Shown in pieces: positions 42,014 to 43,689 of a DNA stretch of 43,689 bases (position 1 is its first letter; the number at the start of each line of letters is the position of its first letter). The DNA is taken from positions 1 to 43,689 of the forward strand of contig JAMOVV010000080.1 in assembly GCA_027067385.1 (NCBI GenBank). Direction: 5' to 3'. The notes below the pieces were generated by a model, which did not search any database, was not told where the DNA came from, and saw only the letters and a list, made by a program, of their open reading frames with translations. The DNA is from Desulfarculaceae bacterium (GTDB lineage Bacteria; Desulfobacterota; Desulfarculia; Desulfarculales; Desulfarculaceae). The position numbers and the translations under genes were made by a program.

Positions 42014-43333
42014 CTATTCCGGCGGCTGCCAATCATCCTCGTCGTCCTCGATGCCAAAGGCCTCCCACTGGGCCGCGCCTTCGGCCAGAGACTTCTCCTG
42101 CTCCTCCTCGGACCAGGGCTCGATGACGATGGCCTCGGACAACAGCTCCCAGAGGTAGAAGGTCTCGATGCCCAGATCGTACTCCGGGGTGAGGCCCTTC
42201 ATGATTTGGTCGCGGCAGTTGTGGCAAGGGGCCACGCAAATCTCGGCGCCGGTATCCTTGATCTGCTGGGCCTTCTTGCGGCCGTAGTAGAGCCGCTCGG
42301 CCGTGTAGGGCATGGCCCAGGCGCCGCCGCCGGCTCCGCAGCAGTAGTTGTTTTCCTTGGTGGGATAGGTGTCCACCCAGTCGGTGCAGATTTGATCGGT
42401 GATCCAGCGGATATCGTCGTAGTAGCCGTGTCCAAAGGTCTTTTCAGACTTGCGGCAGTAGTTGCAGGGATCGTGCACCGTGGCCAGCTTGCCCTCGAAC
42501 TTGGAGCGGTCGATCTTGACCCGACCCTCCTTGATGTACTCGATCATCAGCTCGAAGACGTTCATGACCTTGAACTCTTCAAAGGCCTCGGGGAACCACT
42601 TTTGCAGACCAAGCCTGGTCGCGAAGTAGGCGTGGCCTCACTCGGGTAGGAGTAGTATCTCCGACTCCACCCGGCGCGCGTTTTCCAGGACGCGGCTCAC
42701 CTGCTCCTTCATCGACGGATCGTCGCCGCTGAACAGGCCCCAGTTGACGCCTTCCCAGTTGACGCTGGATACCGTCCAGGACTCCTTGGCGGCGTAGTAG
42801 ATTTTCCACCAGAACTTCATGTCGTCCGGCTCGCCAAAGGGCTCCTTGGAGTTGATGGTGGTGATCACCCGGGCACCCTTTTTGTCCACCGGTACGTAGA
42901 AGCCGGGGCAGCCCTCGTCCTGCATCTCCTTGCCCAGGTCCATGAGCAAGAACAGGAAGTCGTCCTTGGGAATACCCAGGTTGTTGCCGCGCTCCAGGTT
43001 CATCATGGTGCCCTTGTGGATCGGGCCGGGCACCTCGTCGCGATCGCGCAGGCCGCGCGCGGTGCGCAGCATGGCCAGTATCTCCACCCCCATGGGACAG
43101 GCGCGCTCGCAACGGCCGCACAGGGTGCAGATCCAGGGGAAGCGGCTGTTGATCAGCTCGTCATCCAAACCCAGCGCCGCCATGCGTACCGCCTTGCGCG
43201 GGTCCATGCCGTCGACACCGGTGATCGGGCAACCGCCGGCGCAGGTGCCGCAGGTCAAGCATACGTCGGCCCACTTGGGGTCCACCCGCAGCTTGCTCTC
43301 GCGCTTTCCTATCTTAATCGGTTCTTGGCTCAT
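42014..43333 (-). CDS. Selenocysteine-containing DsrK/TmcB/HdrD-type iron-sulfur protein
   Basis: One frame of 440 codons is interrupted only by a TGA at 42638-42640; read as selenocysteine it gives 439 residues with Sec at 232. The N-terminal half has two [4Fe-4S] motifs: C25/C28/C31/C35-Pro and C69/C72/C75/C79-Pro. The C-terminal half has a CCG-type cysteine-rich domain: C290 and C293, then CCGAGGG (C331, C332), then CHNC (C370, C373). The codon before UGA gives PE and the next GHAY; in related proteins this is PECGHAY, so Sec replaces a conserved Cys. A SECIS-like hairpin follows. DsrK, TmcB, HmcF and HdrD pass electrons between membrane quinones or cytochromes and thiol/disulfide partners. 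At this length TmcB or HmcF is the closest guess. A real nonsense mutation is the alternative, but all motifs after the codon are intact. Confidence 0.85.
42601..42640 (-). promoter_or_regulatory. Candidate bacterial SECIS element with Sec UGA codon
   Basis: Directly after the UGA (42638-42640), minus-strand RNA can fold GACCA-GGCU-UGGUC (stem 42616-42620 with 42607-42611, loop 42612-42615). The stem extends outward by GC/GC past a single bulged U and then UU/AA. The loop begins GG and starts 23 nt after the UGA. A short GG-type apical loop at this distance is what SelB-binding bacterial SECIS elements show. Confidence 0.75.
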
Positions 43334-43641
43334 CGTCGTCTCCCAGAGATCTCATGGGCGGTGTAACACCTCACCGCGCCGATTGTCACCGATCCCCTCT
43401 CAACTAATTGCCACCATGTTCATCAGCCTAACTGACAAAACGTATCATAATTGACCAGCCCACCCAATAGCTATTTCTATGCCGGCGGCTATCGCTATGC
43501 CGGCTCCGGCTCCTGCCTGCGCCGGCAGATAGCTCGGTGGAAACAAGTTCCACCTCGCTACCGGCTCGCTCCCGCTCGCCGGGCGGGACATCATGTCCCG
43601 CGGGACGGGCCTAAGCCCCCTGCCGGGTCGCAGGTTAACCC
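43334..43641. other. Intergenic region upstream of the iron-sulfur selenoprotein gene
   Basis: The 308-bp gap holds no convincing gene. An AT-rich stretch at about 43436-43480 (with TATGAT read leftward) probably carries the promoter, but no good -35 was identified. Inverted repeats include GGTGGAA/TTCCACC (about 43533-43553) and GCGGGACATCATGTCCCGC (about 43583-43601); these likely end the leftward gene at the window edge. GGGAG precedes the ATG at 43333. Confidence 0.55.
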
Positions 43642-43689
43642 CTAGTACTCCACCGGCAAGGTGTCCAGGTAGGCCTTGGTGAAAACAGG
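43642..43689 (-). CDS. C-terminal fragment of an unidentified leftward gene
   Basis: The window edge cuts a leftward frame whose last 15 codons read VFTKAYLDTLPVEY before TAG (43642-43644). Codon usage and the hairpins that follow suggest a real gene end, but too little remains to name it. It could belong with the iron-sulfur gene about 300 bp downstream, though the hairpins argue for separate transcripts. Confidence 0.45.
   Translation of the reverse strand, partial: PVFTKAYLDTLPVEY

Noticed and set aside
42638-42640. TGA as a nonsense mutation or frameshift splitting an iron-sulfur protein into a pseudogene
   Set aside because: The frame continues unchanged, all downstream cluster motifs are intact, the codon replaces a conserved Cys, it is UGA and not UAA/UAG, and a SECIS-like hairpin follows at the right distance. 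Genome evidence for Sec machinery would settle it.

Overview
The window reads as chromosomal DNA of a GC-rich, anaerobic sulfate-reducing bacterium of the Desulfobacterota (former Deltaproteobacteria). The evidence is a full dissimilatory sulfite reductase locus (dsrA, dsrB, dsrN, dsrD), a secreted tetraheme cytochrome c3, a ferredoxin with the Asp-for-Cys signature of 7Fe/8Fe ferredoxins of sulfate reducers, and a DsrK/TmcB/HdrD-type electron-transfer protein whose reading frame runs through a UGA codon, so it is probably a selenoprotein. A Desulfarculales-like member is my guess from base composition and gene content; the sequence does not prove it. No rRNA, tRNA, CRISPR array, transposase or prophage gene was seen.

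Layout. 1-206: tail of a sensor histidine kinase. 415-11255: surface polysaccharide locus with a double GT2 glycosyltransferase, a second GT2, two tandem GT28/MurG-like enzymes with coiled-coil N-termini, a Wzm/Wzt-type ABC exporter, a convergent GT39-like membrane glycosyltransferase and a UDP-galactopyranose-mutase-like flavoprotein. 11400-15475: S-adenosylmethionine cycle, with an ArsR-methyltransferase regulator (SahR-like) behind a palindromic operator, then ahcY, three hairpins, and convergent metK. 15574-29165: mostly leftward housekeeping genes (panD, panC, rsmA, tsaD, fbp; then yjbQ-phoH-ybeY-pdxJ-acpS-nnr-tsaE-lysC). They are interrupted by a striking secreted protein of seven 67-residue Cys/Trp/Asn-rich repeats (20314-22407). 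29343-30727: cvpA-mazG, rightward.

30891-37995: energy metabolism. It holds the tetraheme cytochrome followed by a duplicated 113-bp terminator unit, the Asp14-type ferredoxin, a TPR protein, dsrD, dsrN, dsrB and dsrA. dsrA has an exact consensus promoter (TTGACA, 17 bp, TATAAT) and a leader of about 230 nt. Diverging from dsrA is a small unrecognised protein with a helix-turn-helix-like segment and two cysteine pairs.

38040-43689: SYLF-domain lipoid-binding protein, TPR protein, second YjbQ paralogue, metallo-beta-lactamase-fold hydrolase, two unrecognised small proteins, the UGA-containing iron-sulfur protein with a SECIS-like hairpin, and the last codons of another leftward gene.

DsrAB, with siroheme amidated by DsrN, reduces sulfite. 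The cytochrome, ferredoxin and TmcB/DsrK-like protein are plausible parts of the electron supply. AhcY and MetK close the methyl cycle sensed by the SahR-like repressor. The best novelty candidates are the selenocysteine iron-sulfur protein, the seven-repeat secreted protein, and the small dual-cysteine-pair protein facing dsrAB.
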